A DNA stretch of 7,465 bases from Comamonadaceae bacterium (GTDB lineage Bacteria; Pseudomonadota; Gammaproteobacteria; Burkholderiales; Burkholderiaceae): assembly GCA_947484245.1 (NCBI GenBank), contig CANKOT010000110.1, positions 1 to 7,465 of the forward strand, in the 5' to 3' direction. Positions 1 to 6,452 of the stretch are shown here, one piece after another (within the stretch, counting starts at the first letter, position 1; every line of letters begins with the position of its first letter). The translations under genes and the position numbers were made by a program. Below the pieces are notes generated by a model that searched no databases, was not told the origin of the DNA, and was given only the letters and a program-made list of their open reading frames with translations.

Positions 1-536
1 ATGTGCTTCAAGAAGGCATGACCGTCATGGACCCCGAAACCATGGCGGAATGCCCTGCCGATGGCACCACCATGGGCGAGATCATGTTCAAGGGCAACAT
101 TGTGATGAAGGGCTATTTAAAAAACCCAAGGGCCACCCAAGAAGCATTTAAAGGCGGCTGGTTTCACACCGGTGACTTGGCCGTGATGGAAACCGATCGC
201 TATGTGAAAATCAAAGACCGCAGCAAAGACATCATCATCTCTGGCGGTGAAAACATCAGCTCTCTCGAAGTAGAAGACGCGCTTTATCGTCACCCCTCTG
301 TGTTGGCCTGTGCGGTGGTTGCCAAACCCGACCCCAAATGGGGCGAGACGCCCTTGGCATTTGTGGAAGTCAAATCTGGCGCTACCGTATCTCAAACCGA
401 ATTGATAGCGCATTGCAAAAACTTGTTAGCCAGCTACAAAGTGCCCAAAGAAATTCGCTTTGAGGAAATTCCAAAAACCTCCACGGGCAAAATACAAAAA
501 TTCCAATTGCGCGAACGCGCCAAACATGCCAACTGA
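1..536 (+). CDS. Acyl-CoA synthetase (AMP-forming), C-terminal part, cut by the window edge
   Basis: This is the C-terminal 177 codons of an AMP-forming fatty acid or aryl acid CoA ligase (ANL superfamily), which activates a carboxylic acid via an acyl-adenylate to its CoA thioester. The reading frame is open to the left edge; the first full codon begins at base 3 (a GTG that is internal, not the start). Visible motifs, numbered from that codon: GWFHTGDLA at 52-60 with the ATP-ribose-binding Asp58, the hinge KDRSKD at 71-76, GGEN at 81-84, and PKTSTGKIQK at 158-167 with the adenylation lysine K163. So the end of the adenylation domain and the whole mobile C-terminal domain are present. The family is about 540 residues, so roughly two thirds is missing. 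The style resembles AlkK-like medium-chain acyl-CoA synthetases, but substrate cannot be read from this part. It ends in TGA 18 nt before the crotonase gene and is probably co-transcribed with it. Confidence 0.93.
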   Translation, partial: VLQEGMTVMDPETMAECPADGTTMGEIMFKGNIVMKGYLKNPRATQEAFKGGWFHTGDLAVMETDRYVKIKDRSKDIIISGGENISSLEVEDALYRHPSVLACAVVAKPDPKWGETPLAFVEVKSGATVSQTELIAHCKNLLASYKVPKEIRFEEIPKTSTGKIQKFQLRERAKHAN

Positions 537-554
537 ATTCAAAAGGTAATCACG

Positions 555-1346
555 ATGACAAACCCAGACGCTCCCTTGGTTCTTCGGCATGACGACGATC
601 GTGGGGTGTGCACCCTCACCTTGAATCGGCCAGCCGCTTTCAACGCATTGAGCGAAGAGATGCTGACTGCCTTGCAAAGTGAGCTCGATAATTTGTCCAA
701 AAGCCAGAAACTGCGAGTACTTGTCATTGCAGCGGCTGGCAAAGCTTTTTGTGCAGGGCATGATCTTCGGCAAATGCGCGCAGAGCCCTCTATGGATTAC
801 TACCAAAAGCTCTTTGCGCAATGCGGAAAAATGATGCTGAGCATTCAAAAATTGCAAGTGCCCGTCATTGCCAAAGTGCAAGGCATTGCCACGGCTGCTG
901 GCTGCCAACTGGTTGCGCAATGCGATTTGGCAGTGGCTTCTTCGGAGGCCAAGTTTGCAGTGAGCGGCGTCAATTTGGGTTTGTTTTGCGCCACCCCCAG
1001 TGTGGCTTTGTCTCGCAATGTGTCGCGCAAGGCGGCTTTTGAAATGCTGGTCACCGGCGATTTTTTAAGCGCACAAGATGCTCTGAAACAAGGCTTGATC
1101 AATCAAATTGCAGAACCCGAGGCGCTCGACGCCTGCCTAGAGAGCTTGCTTGCCAAAATTCTTTCAAAGCCTCAAGTGGCATTGGCCATGGGCAAAGAGT
1201 TGTTTTACATGCAACTCGAAACTGGCATTGAGAAAGCCTATGAATATGCATCTCAAACCATGGCATGCAACATGATGGACAACTCAGCACTCGAGGGCGT
1301 GCAAGCCTTCATTGAGAAACGAAAACCCAATTGGTCTTCCACTTAA
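555..1346 (+). CDS. Enoyl-CoA hydratase/isomerase family protein, ECHDC3-like (crotonase fold)
   Basis: A complete 263-residue crotonase-superfamily protein, expected to act on an acyl-CoA in the cytoplasm. The ATG is preceded by AAAAGG at 541-546 with an 8-nt gap, which fixes the start. Family landmarks are NRPAAFNAL at 24-32, the oxyanion-hole segment AFCAGHDL at 64-71, and ATAAGCQLVAQCDLAVAS at 112-129. The GHDL, ATAAGCQLVA and GVNLGLFC (138-145) signatures match the ECHDC3 branch. By alignment to rat mitochondrial crotonase, the two catalytic glutamates Glu144 and Glu164 fall on Gln118 and Gly138, exactly 20 residues apart, so neither is present. ECHDC3 proteins share this loss as I recall them, so a classical hydratase reaction should not be assumed; isomerase, thioesterase-like or other acyl-CoA chemistry is open. 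The upstream CoA ligase suggests that it works on the ligase product. The gene ends 28 bp before the convergent ferredoxin gene. Confidence 0.93.
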   Translation: MTNPDAPLVLRHDDDRGVCTLTLNRPAAFNALSEEMLTALQSELDNLSKSQKLRVLVIAAAGKAFCAGHDLRQMRAEPSMDYYQKLFAQCGKMMLSIQKLQVPVIAKVQGIATAAGCQLVAQCDLAVASSEAKFAVSGVNLGLFCATPSVALSRNVSRKAAFEMLVTGDFLSAQDALKQGLINQIAEPEALDACLESLLAKILSKPQVALAMGKELFYMQLETGIEKAYEYASQTMACNMMDNSALEGVQAFIEKRKPNWSST

Positions 1347-1374
1347 CGGACTCTCGATTTGGCTGACCTGCTAT

Positions 1375-1695
1375 TTAGGCATTGTCTGCCAAATTTAAAA
1401 ATACTCTGCCGTTTTCAATTTTGACGGGCCATGCTTTGGCGGGCTCTGTGGCTGGGCCGCAGGCTACAGACCCATCACGCACGTCAAACATTGCTTGGTG
1501 GAAAGGACACTCTACAAAGTTGCCCTCTACGAAGCCCTCGCACAGCTTGGCATTGCCATGGTTGCATTCGTTGTTGATTGCAAACACGCCATCATCCACT
1601 TTGAAAAGAGCGATGTCGTAATTCAGCGGTGCTACAGCAATGCCAGCACCTTCAAACAAATCAGCCTCAGCGGCTACGTCAATCCAGTTGCTCAT
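1375..1695 (-). CDS. Rieske [2Fe-2S] ferredoxin of an aromatic ring-hydroxylating oxygenase
   Basis: A 106-residue single-domain Rieske ferredoxin that would pass electrons from a flavin reductase to the terminal oxygenase encoded just upstream. The cluster ligands are C44-x-H46 and C63-x2-H66 with 16 residues between the pairs, the standard Rieske pattern. The length matches NagAb/BphF-type ferredoxins (about 104-110 residues). The C-terminal half (CGPATEPAKAWPVKIENG, 79-96) is typical of this group. It is the third gene of the alpha-beta-ferredoxin operon and begins 2 nt after the beta stop (junction TAA-AT-ATG). I see no good Shine-Dalgarno sequence before its ATG, so translation probably depends on ribosomes ending on the beta gene. 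No flavin- or NAD-binding reductase follows; the next gene is the convergent crotonase. Confidence 0.95.
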   Translation of the reverse strand: MSNWIDVAAEADLFEGAGIAVAPLNYDIALFKVDDGVFAINNECNHGNAKLCEGFVEGNFVECPFHQAMFDVRDGSVACGPATEPAKAWPVKIENGRVFLNLADNA

Positions 1696-1697
1696 AT

Positions 1698-2171
1698 TTA
1701 GATGGGATAAATGATGGAGTTGGGAATCATCTCACTGTCATAGATGCAAAGGCGCTCTTCAAACTTGAAGCCCTCTGGCGTTTGAACGATGATGTCAAGG
1801 TAGCGCCCCACATTGAAAACAGTCGACTCTTTGTCAAGCTTGGTGCGAAAAACTGCGTAATTGGCTTCACTGAAAATGCGGCCTTGCTCTACTTTGCGCA
1901 CGACAGGGGCGCCCACCACATGTCGCTGGTAATAGGGGTCATGGAACAAAGTTTCTGAAATGCCATAGACCCGGTCTTTCAACATGCCTTTGCTTGTAAG
2001 CGACAAAGTAGCCAAAGGGAAACCACGCTCGTGGTTTTCGCGAGGCTGAAGTTTGTAGACACACTTTTCTGTGAAAAATTCTGGCCACAAATCCCATTTT
2101 CCACTGTCAACTGCGATGGCGTAATCGGCGTAGAGTTGTTGAATGCCAAACCAAGTTTGCATGTCCACCAT
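1698..2171 (-). CDS. Aromatic ring-hydroxylating oxygenase, beta (small) subunit, NagH-like
   Basis: A 157-residue protein of the ring-hydroxylating oxygenase beta-subunit family (NTF2/SnoaL-like fold). It is a structural partner that assembles with the catalytic alpha subunit, usually as alpha3beta3, and has no cofactor of its own. Recognisable segments are the N-terminal helix [20 protein letters not shown] (13-32), [13 protein letters not shown] (44-56), [12 protein letters not shown] (76-87) and the C-terminal ESEM-like [13 protein letters not shown] (145-157). The whole is strongly reminiscent of the salicylate 5-hydroxylase small subunit NagH (about 161 residues); this is memory of the family, not a search. 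The first ATG is preferred over the one at codon 4 because GGAG (plus-strand 2180-2183) lies 8 nt before it, inside the end of the alpha gene. The alpha stop is 2 nt away (TGA-TC-ATG), which implies translational coupling and matched production of the two subunits. Confidence 0.93.
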   Translation of the reverse strand: MVDMQTWFGIQQLYADYAIAVDSGKWDLWPEFFTEKCVYKLQPRENHERGFPLATLSLTSKGMLKDRVYGISETLFHDPYYQRHVVGAPVVRKVEQGRIFSEANYAVFRTKLDKESTVFNVGRYLDIIVQTPEGFKFEERLCIYDSEMIPNSIIYPI

Positions 2172-2173
2172 GA

Positions 2174-3427
2174 TCAGTTCTCCATCACTTTGCGCCAGTA
2201 TTCATACATGCCGCGAATCAGTGTTTCTGTCACCATGTGTTCTGTTTCCTCAACATCGCGCCCACCTAGCTCGGCCAAGGTGCGATGCTGAGGTTTGCTT
2301 TCAAAGGCTTGTTGAGAAAACTCAATCACTTCACCGTCATCGGCTGAAACGAAACCTGCAGGACCAAACAAATTGGCTTGTCGCAGGCGGCGCTCTGTCA
2401 TCTCATCTGTGTCGTCCTCAAAGCCAAAGTGCGTCCAGACAAAATCGAATGCGCCATGGCCATCGGGCTGAATGTGGCGCGTTGAAACACTGTTGACTTG
2501 CTGCTGAAAAATAACACTGGGAAACAAAGTCATCATGACCGCGGTTGGCCCACCCCACCAAGCCTCTGGCACGATGTCTAAGAAGCTAGGGTCGTGCAAT
2601 TGCATGCTGGCTTTGAAACTGCTCACTTGCGTCACATCGGATGCTTGGCCGGTGGCTTGCCCCGCAGAACCGCGGGTTGAAATCATGGCCGCATGCCGAT
2701 GGTGCTCATCCATGCGCAGCTCGCTTTTATTGTCTGCTCGCCAAAGCCCAAAGGTGACAAACCAAGTGTGCAACAAACCGGGGTGGTAAGGGTCTTTGAT
2801 GTTCTCTTGCATGAGCTTCCAATTGCCTGGAATGCGTTGCTTGTTGTAACCCAAAATTTTCAGTGGGCGGCCATTGAACAAACGATCAAAGTACCCAAGG
2901 ATGGTGGGGCCCATGAAGTCTTCCAAGGACTCCACTTCATGGTCGAAAGAAGCAAACACCACACCACCGCGAGAGGCCACTTTCAACGCGTTCAGGCCAT
3001 GGTCTTTGGGATCAAAATCTGCCGGCATGCCGCCATTGACCTTGCCGTCTTGGCGAACGCCTCGCCGAAATGGCACACCCTGCAATTTGCCATCCAAGGC
3101 ATAGCTCCATTGGTGATAAGGACAGACGAGTTCTTTTTTATTGCCGTGTCGTTCGCGACAAAAGGCCATGCCCCGATGCGCGCACACATTTTCCACCACA
3201 TGAATTTGGCCTTCTTGGCTGCGCGTCATGATCACAGAACGCTCGCCAATCGATGTTCGCTTGAAATCACCCTTGTTGGGAATTTCTGCTTCTAAGCCAA
3301 CATAACTCCAATGCGCTTTGTAAAAAAAGCGCTCTAGTTCTTTGGCATGGTTGTCTGATTGGGTGTAGATAGCAAAAGGAATGCGGCTGGTACCTGGGGT
3401 TTCCCAGTGAATGGCTTGCTCGTTCAT
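2174..3427 (-). CDS. Rieske non-heme iron oxygenase, alpha (large) subunit, NagG/salicylate 5-hydroxylase-like
   Basis: A complete 417-residue terminal oxygenase subunit, which would insert oxygen into an aromatic ring using electrons supplied through the ferredoxin encoded downstream. The N-terminal Rieske domain has C82-x-H84 and C102-x2-H105 (17 residues between the pairs). The catalytic domain has the mononuclear iron site: bridging D212, ligands H215 and H220 in the segment [12 protein letters not shown] (209-220), and the probable third ligand D364 in [11 protein letters not shown] (355-365). All key residues are intact. The opening ([17 protein letters not shown], 6-22) and general layout place it in the group with NagG, AndAc (anthranilate) and TphA2 (terephthalate), and detailed similarity seems greatest to NagG. 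Thus a benzoate-type carboxylate such as salicylate is the likely substrate class, but this is inference. The start has GGAG (3438-3441) 10 nt upstream. It is the first gene of its operon, and icd is divergent on the other side. Confidence 0.94.
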   Translation of the reverse strand: MNEQAIHWETPGTSRIPFAIYTQSDNHAKELERFFYKAHWSYVGLEAEIPNKGDFKRTSIGERSVIMTRSQEGQIHVVENVCAHRGMAFCRERHGNKKELVCPYHQWSYALDGKLQGVPFRRGVRQDGKVNGGMPADFDPKDHGLNALKVASRGGVVFASFDHEVESLEDFMGPTILGYFDRLFNGRPLKILGYNKQRIPGNWKLMQENIKDPYHPGLLHTWFVTFGLWRADNKSELRMDEHHRHAAMISTRGSAGQATGQASDVTQVSSFKASMQLHDPSFLDIVPEAWWGGPTAVMMTLFPSVIFQQQVNSVSTRHIQPDGHGAFDFVWTHFGFEDDTDEMTERRLRQANLFGPAGFVSADDGEVIEFSQQAFESKPQHRTLAELGGRDVEETEHMVTETLIRGMYEYWRKVMEN

Positions 3428-3534
3428 GGGTGCATGGCTCCGCTATGTTTCATCTTCAGAATCATGCCACGATGCCAACGCTTAGCTAAGACTGCCTCGA
3501 TAAATCTCAACGGCCTTGTTAAAGCTGATTTTTG

Positions 3535-3549
3535 AATTCAGCCTGAATT
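3535..3549. promoter_or_regulatory. 15-bp palindrome AATTCAG-C-CTGAATT, possible operator
   Basis: Two perfect 7-bp arms flank a single central C at 3542. The spacing suits a dimeric DNA-binding regulator rather than an RNA hairpin, since a loop of one base cannot form. It lies 108 bp upstream of the oxygenase alpha start and abuts a second palindrome. The protein that would bind is unknown. Confidence 0.4.
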
Positions 3550-3550
3550 T

Positions 3551-3567
3551 ATTTCGCATTACGAAAT
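3551..3567. promoter_or_regulatory. 17-bp palindrome ATTTCG-CATTA-CGAAAT, possible operator
   Basis: Perfect 6-bp arms are separated by 5 bp. The centre is 17 bp from the centre of the preceding palindrome, so the two sites would lie on different faces of the helix. The TTTCG/CGAAA half-sites are of a kind used by several dimeric regulators of aromatic catabolism, for instance in the IclR and MarR families; the assignment to a family is a guess. No regulator gene is present in the window. Confidence 0.42.
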
Positions 3568-3586
3568 TTGATCTCATTTTTTATCA

Positions 3587-3612
3587 TGACAGCCCCTATC
3601 AGCGGGCTGTCA
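3587..3612. repeat. Inverted repeat, 9-bp perfect stem with 8-nt loop
   Basis: TGACAGCCC (3587-3595) and GGGCTGTCA (3604-3612) are perfectly complementary. It is GC-rich in an otherwise AT-rich spacer. It is not a convincing terminator: no gene ends here, and the nearest T-run on the plus strand (3621-3624) starts 8 nt after the stem. It could be an operator, or an RNA hairpin in a long icd leader. Confidence 0.5.
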
Positions 3613-3680
3613 GGGCCTACTTTTAAGATCTAATACCGGTTGAACAAATCTCTCTTGCATCTATAAAAACGAGGACGCAC

Positions 3681-5918
3681 ATGGCTAACCAAAAATCCAA
3701 GATTATTTACACCCTGACCGACGAGGCTCCCTACCTGGCGACAGCAGCCTTTTTGCCAATCATTCAGACCTTCACTCAGCCAGCTGACATCGAAATTGAA
3801 ACGAGCGATATTTCTGTTGCAGGCCGAGTTTTGGGCGAGTTTCCAGACTACCTGACACCCGAACAAAAGGTGGCAGACAATTTGGCAGATTTGGGCAGGC
3901 GCACGCTTCTCCCAGAAACCAACATCATCAAATTACCCAACATCAGCGCTTCTGTGCACCAGTTGGCCGGCGTGATCAAAGAACTCCAAGCCCAAGGATT
4001 TAATGTTCCTGATTGCCCTGAAGACCCTAAAACAGATGCTGATAAAGCCATCAGCGCTCGCTACTCTAAATGTTTAGGAAGTGCCGTCAATCCTGTTTTG
4101 CGTGAAGGCAACTCAGACCGCCGCGCCCCGCTGGCTGTGAAGAACTTTGCTAGAAAAAACCCTCACAGCATGGGTGACTGGAGCATGGCTTCACGCTCGC
4201 ACGTGGCGCACATGAAACACGGCGACTTCTACCATGGCGAGAAATCCATGACGTTGGACAAAGCACGCGATGTCCGCATGGAACTCATCACCCAATCAGG
4301 CCAAACTGTGGTCTTGAAAGCCAAGGTCTCTTTGCAGGCTGCCGAAATCGTCGACAGCATGTACATGAGCAAAAAAGCGCTGTGCGAGTTTTACGAAGAG
4401 CAGATGGAAGATGCCCGCAAATCAGGCGTCATGTTCTCCTTGCACGTCAAGGCCACCATGATGAAAGTGTCACACCCCATCGTGTTTGGACACGCTGTCA
4501 GAATTTTCTACAAAGAAGCCTTTGAAAAACATGGCAAGTTGTTTGATGAATTGGGTATCAATGTCAACAATGGCATGGTCGATCTGTATGAAAAGATTGA
4601 ATCCTTGCCCCATTCTTTGCATGACGAAATCATTCGTGACCTGCACGCTTGCCACGAACACCGCCCCGATTTGGCCATGGTCGATTCAGCCAAAGGCATT
4701 ACCAACTTGCATGCGCCCAACGATGTGATTGTGGATGCTTCCATGCCCGCCATGATTCGCATTGGCGGCAAAATGTGGGGCGCAGACGGCAAACCCAAGG
4801 ACACCAAAGCAGTTATTCCTGAGTCCACATTTGCCCGCATCTACCAAGAGGTCATCAATTTCTGCAAAACCAACGGCAACTTTGATCCCCGCACCATGGG
4901 CACAGTGCCCAACGTTGGCCTGATGGCGCAACAAGCTGAGGAATACGGTTCACACGACAAGACATTTGAAATTGCAGAAGACGGCATTGCCAACATTGTG
5001 GACATCGCCACTGGCGAAGTCTTGTTGTCACAAAACGTTGAAACGGGCGACATCTGGCGCTTGTGCCAAGTGAAAGATGCCCCCATTCGCGATTGGGTCA
5101 AATTAGCCGTCACACGTGCTCGCAACTCTGGCACACCGGCTTTGTTCTGGCTTGATCCTTATCGCCCTCATGAAGCGGAAATGATCAAGAAAGTCGAAAC
5201 CTACTTGAAAGACCACGACACCAAGGGACTGGACATTCAAATCATGTCGCAAGTTCGCGCCATGCGCTACACGCTTGAACGCGTGATCCGCGGCTTGGAC
5301 ACCATCTCTGTCACTGGCAATATATTGCGTGACTACCTCACCGACTTGTTCCCCATCATGGAGCTAGGTACCAGCGCCAAAATGCTGTCCATCGTTCCGC
5401 TGATGGCTGGCGGCGGCATGTACGAAACAGGTGCAGGTGGTTCAGCGCCTAAGCATGTGAAGCAGTTGGTAGAAGAGAACCACCTGCGTTGGGACTCACT
5501 GGGTGAATTCTTGGCCTTGGCAGCTTCTTTAGAAGATTTGGGAATTAAAACTGGCAATCAGAAAGCCAAAGTCCTAGCCAAAGCACTCGATGCTGCCACT
5601 GGATCCTTGTTGGCCAACAACAAAAATCCATCGACCAAGACGGGCGAATTGGACAACCGTGGCAGCCAGTTCTACTTGGCCATGTATTGGGCACAAGAAC
5701 TTGCAGCTCAAACGGAAGACAAAGATTTACAGCTCAAGTTTTCAACTTTGGCCAAATCTTTGACTGAAAATGAAAAGAAAATTGTGGACGAATTGAAAGC
5801 CGTACAGGGCAAACCTGTGGAAATTGGTGGCTATTACAAACCCTCAACGGAATTGCTGCAAAAGGTCATGTGCCCAAGCAGCACTTTCAATGCCATTTTG
5901 AAATCCGCCCACGCTTGA
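3681..5918 (+). CDS. icd: Isocitrate dehydrogenase (NADP+), monomeric type
   Basis: A full-length 745-residue monomeric isocitrate dehydrogenase (EC 1.1.1.42), a cytoplasmic TCA-cycle enzyme that converts isocitrate to 2-oxoglutarate and CO2 with production of NADPH. The length fits the roughly 740-residue monomeric family, which differs from the about 415-residue dimeric type. Conserved blocks: [19 protein letters not shown] (40-58), [15 protein letters not shown] (81-95), the substrate loop [18 protein letters not shown] (133-150), [13 protein letters not shown] (255-267), [10 protein letters not shown] (351-360) and [10 protein letters not shown] (549-558). Metal and isocitrate contacts known in the Azotobacter vinelandii enzyme (Lys255, Asp350, Arg547, Asp548, Asp552) correspond by context to K257, D352, R550, D551 and D555. 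H592 and R603 keep the spacing of its His589 and Arg600, which bind the NADP 2'-phosphate, so NADP specificity is expected. The ATG has AGGA (3672-3675) 5 nt upstream. It is monocistronic, with its own terminator, and divergent from the oxygenase operon. Confidence 0.98.
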   Translation: MANQKSKIIYTLTDEAPYLATAAFLPIIQTFTQPADIEIETSDISVAGRVLGEFPDYLTPEQKVADNLADLGRRTLLPETNIIKLPNISASVHQLAGVIKELQAQGFNVPDCPEDPKTDADKAISARYSKCLGSAVNPVLREGNSDRRAPLAVKNFARKNPHSMGDWSMASRSHVAHMKHGDFYHGEKSMTLDKARDVRMELITQSGQTVVLKAKVSLQAAEIVDSMYMSKKALCEFYEEQMEDARKSGVMFSLHVKATMMKVSHPIVFGHAVRIFYKEAFEKHGKLFDELGINVNNGMVDLYEKIESLPHSLHDEIIRDLHACHEHRPDLAMVDSAKGITNLHAPNDVIVDASMPAMIRIGGKMWGADGKPKDTKAVIPESTFARIYQEVINFCKTNGNFDPRTMGTVPNVGLMAQQAEEYGSHDKTFEIAEDGIANIVDIATGEVLLSQNVETGDIWRLCQVKDAPIRDWVKLAVTRARNSGTPALFWLDPYRPHEAEMIKKVETYLKDHDTKGLDIQIMSQVRAMRYTLERVIRGLDTISVTGNILRDYLTDLFPIMELGTSAKMLSIVPLMAGGGMYETGAGGSAPKHVKQLVEENHLRWDSLGEFLALAASLEDLGIKTGNQKAKVLAKALDAATGSLLANNKNPSTKTGELDNRGSQFYLAMYWAQELAAQTEDKDLQLKFSTLAKSLTENEKKIVDELKAVQGKPVEIGGYYKPSTELLQKVMCPSSTFNAILKSAHA

Positions 5919-5960
5919 TGACGTCACTCACATCTGCTTTGGCAGCACGTGCTTTATCTC

Positions 5961-5993
5961 AAAACCGCATCACTCACATGGTGCGGTTTTTTT
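5961..5993 (+). terminator. Rho-independent terminator of icd, probably bidirectional
   Basis: The stem is CCGCATCA (5965-5972) with TGGTGCGG (5979-5986), including one G-U wobble in the RNA, and a 6-nt loop. The stem is followed by seven T residues (5987-5993) and preceded by four A residues that extend the pairing. It starts 42 nt after the icd stop. On the minus strand the same hairpin is followed by TTTT, so it can also end transcription of the convergent 128-residue gene, whose stop codon lies at the edge of the T-run. Confidence 0.9.
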
Positions 5994-6378
5994 ACGATTC
6001 AAACAGATCCGTTTGATTCACATTGGCAGCAGTTGCCCGTGCTGCTGGCTTTTTGGTCTTTTTAACTTGGGCCGCTGCTTTGAGAGGCGACAACTCCAAA
6101 ATGGCAGGTGTGTTCTTTTTATCGCCAGCAGCGCTCATGCTTTGAGCCGCTGGTTTTTTGCCTGTTAACTCTGCTGGCCAACGCTTCAATCGCTTTAATT
6201 CACCGCGATTCATACAGCGGTACAGCGCCAGCAATTCCGCAGACGACTCAGACTCAAGCGCAACGTATTGTTTGCCTAAGTAGTTGATCTCTCTTGCGCG
6301 AATGGACAAAGACCCCTCACTGGTTTTGAGATCCGTTCTAGAAAAGGCCGTAATGGCACGCAATGTGATTTTGTTCAT
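5992..6378 (-). CDS. Unknown 128-residue protein with basic Ala/Lys-rich tail and C-terminal QTDLF motif
   Basis: I do not recognise this protein. Residues 1-70 look folded: a beta-rich start (MNKITLRAITAFSR), charged RAREINYLGKQYVALESES (27-45), then a helix with AELLALYRCMNRGELKRLKR (47-66). Residues 72-120 are low-complexity, rich in Ala, Lys, Thr and Pro (KKTKKPAARATAA at 106-118), likely disordered and possibly nucleic-acid binding in the manner of histone-H1-like tails. The last seven residues, QTDLFES, fit the bacterial sliding-clamp binding consensus (Q-x-x-L-F; known examples include QADMF of Pol III alpha and QLNLF of UmuC). There is no signal peptide or membrane segment. The ATG lacks a visible Shine-Dalgarno sequence. 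A -35/-10-like pair ends only 4 nt before it, so a leaderless transcript is possible. It is convergent with icd and downstream of the TauE gene on the same strand. Coding status is supported by length and by protein-like composition of the N-terminal half. Confidence 0.8.
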   Translation of the reverse strand: MNKITLRAITAFSRTDLKTSEGSLSIRAREINYLGKQYVALESESSAELLALYRCMNRGELKRLKRWPAELTGKKPAAQSMSAAGDKKNTPAILELSPLKAAAQVKKTKKPAARATAANVNQTDLFES

Positions 6379-6400
6379 ACCAAGTCTAGTTTAACAACTT

Positions 6401-6445
6401 ATGGTTGCAAATCCAATGGTTACATAACCTACGGTTAACAGACTA
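6401..6445. repeat. Three direct repeats with 15-bp period
   Basis: ATGGTT at 6401, ATGGTT at 6416 and ACGGTT at 6431 recur at exactly 15-bp steps, with partial agreement in the rest of each unit (ATGGTTGCAAATCCA, ATGGTTACATAACCT, ACGGTTAACAGACTA). A weaker fourth unit may begin at 6386. The second unit contains the dyad GGTTA-CA-TAACC (6418-6429). The first unit overlaps the putative -35 of the small gene, so these may be binding sites for a regulator; chance is not excluded at this length. Confidence 0.4.
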
Positions 6446-6452
6446 TAGGCCA

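Larger units (their letters stand above)
3428..3680. promoter_or_regulatory. Divergent intergenic control region between the oxygenase operon and icd
   Basis: This 253-bp gene-free stretch must hold the promoters of both the minus-strand oxygenase operon and the plus-strand icd gene. It is AT-rich in the middle and contains two palindromes (3535-3549, 3551-3567), an inverted repeat (3587-3612) and a small perfect palindrome CTTAGCTAAG (3481-3490). The icd side has AGGA within 3671-3675, 5 nt before the ATG. A possible icd promoter is CTGTCA (3607-3612) with TAATAC (3631-3636), spacing 18, which would give a leader of about 38 nt; the match is modest. No convincing sigma70 or sigma54 promoter was found for the minus strand. 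Confidence 0.6.

Noticed and set aside
3..536. Start of the CoA ligase at the GTG at base 3
   Set aside because: The frame is open to the window edge, and the protein begins in the middle of the adenylation domain, so this is an internal codon of a truncated gene.
426..920. A 164-codon minus-strand frame spanning the ligase and crotonase genes
   Set aside because: It crosses two well-supported plus-strand genes and their junction and has no protein-like features.
1357..1394. Inverted repeat ATTTGGC/GCCAAAT near the convergent 3' ends as a terminator
   Set aside because: The loop is 24 nt, the stem only 7 bp, one arm is inside the ferredoxin gene, and there is no T-run on either side.
2693..3295. 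A 200-codon open frame on the plus strand opposite the oxygenase alpha gene
   Set aside because: It lies wholly antisense to a gene with intact Rieske and iron-site motifs; its product shows no recognisable domain, and it is explained as a mirror of biased codon use.
3587..3612. The 9-bp inverted repeat as a rho-independent terminator
   Set aside because: No gene ends here on either strand, and no T-run follows directly on either strand.
3640..3667. TTGAAC-16-TATAAA as the icd promoter
   Set aside because: The hexamers are good, but transcription would begin at about 3674, inside the Shine-Dalgarno sequence at 3671-3675, leaving no usable leader. It could only serve a leaderless message, which the clear ribosome binding site argues against.
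5944..5953. Perfect palindrome AGCACGTGCT after icd
   Set aside because: It is a 10-bp palindrome downstream of a gene and just before the terminator, with no promoter nearby; chance is sufficient.
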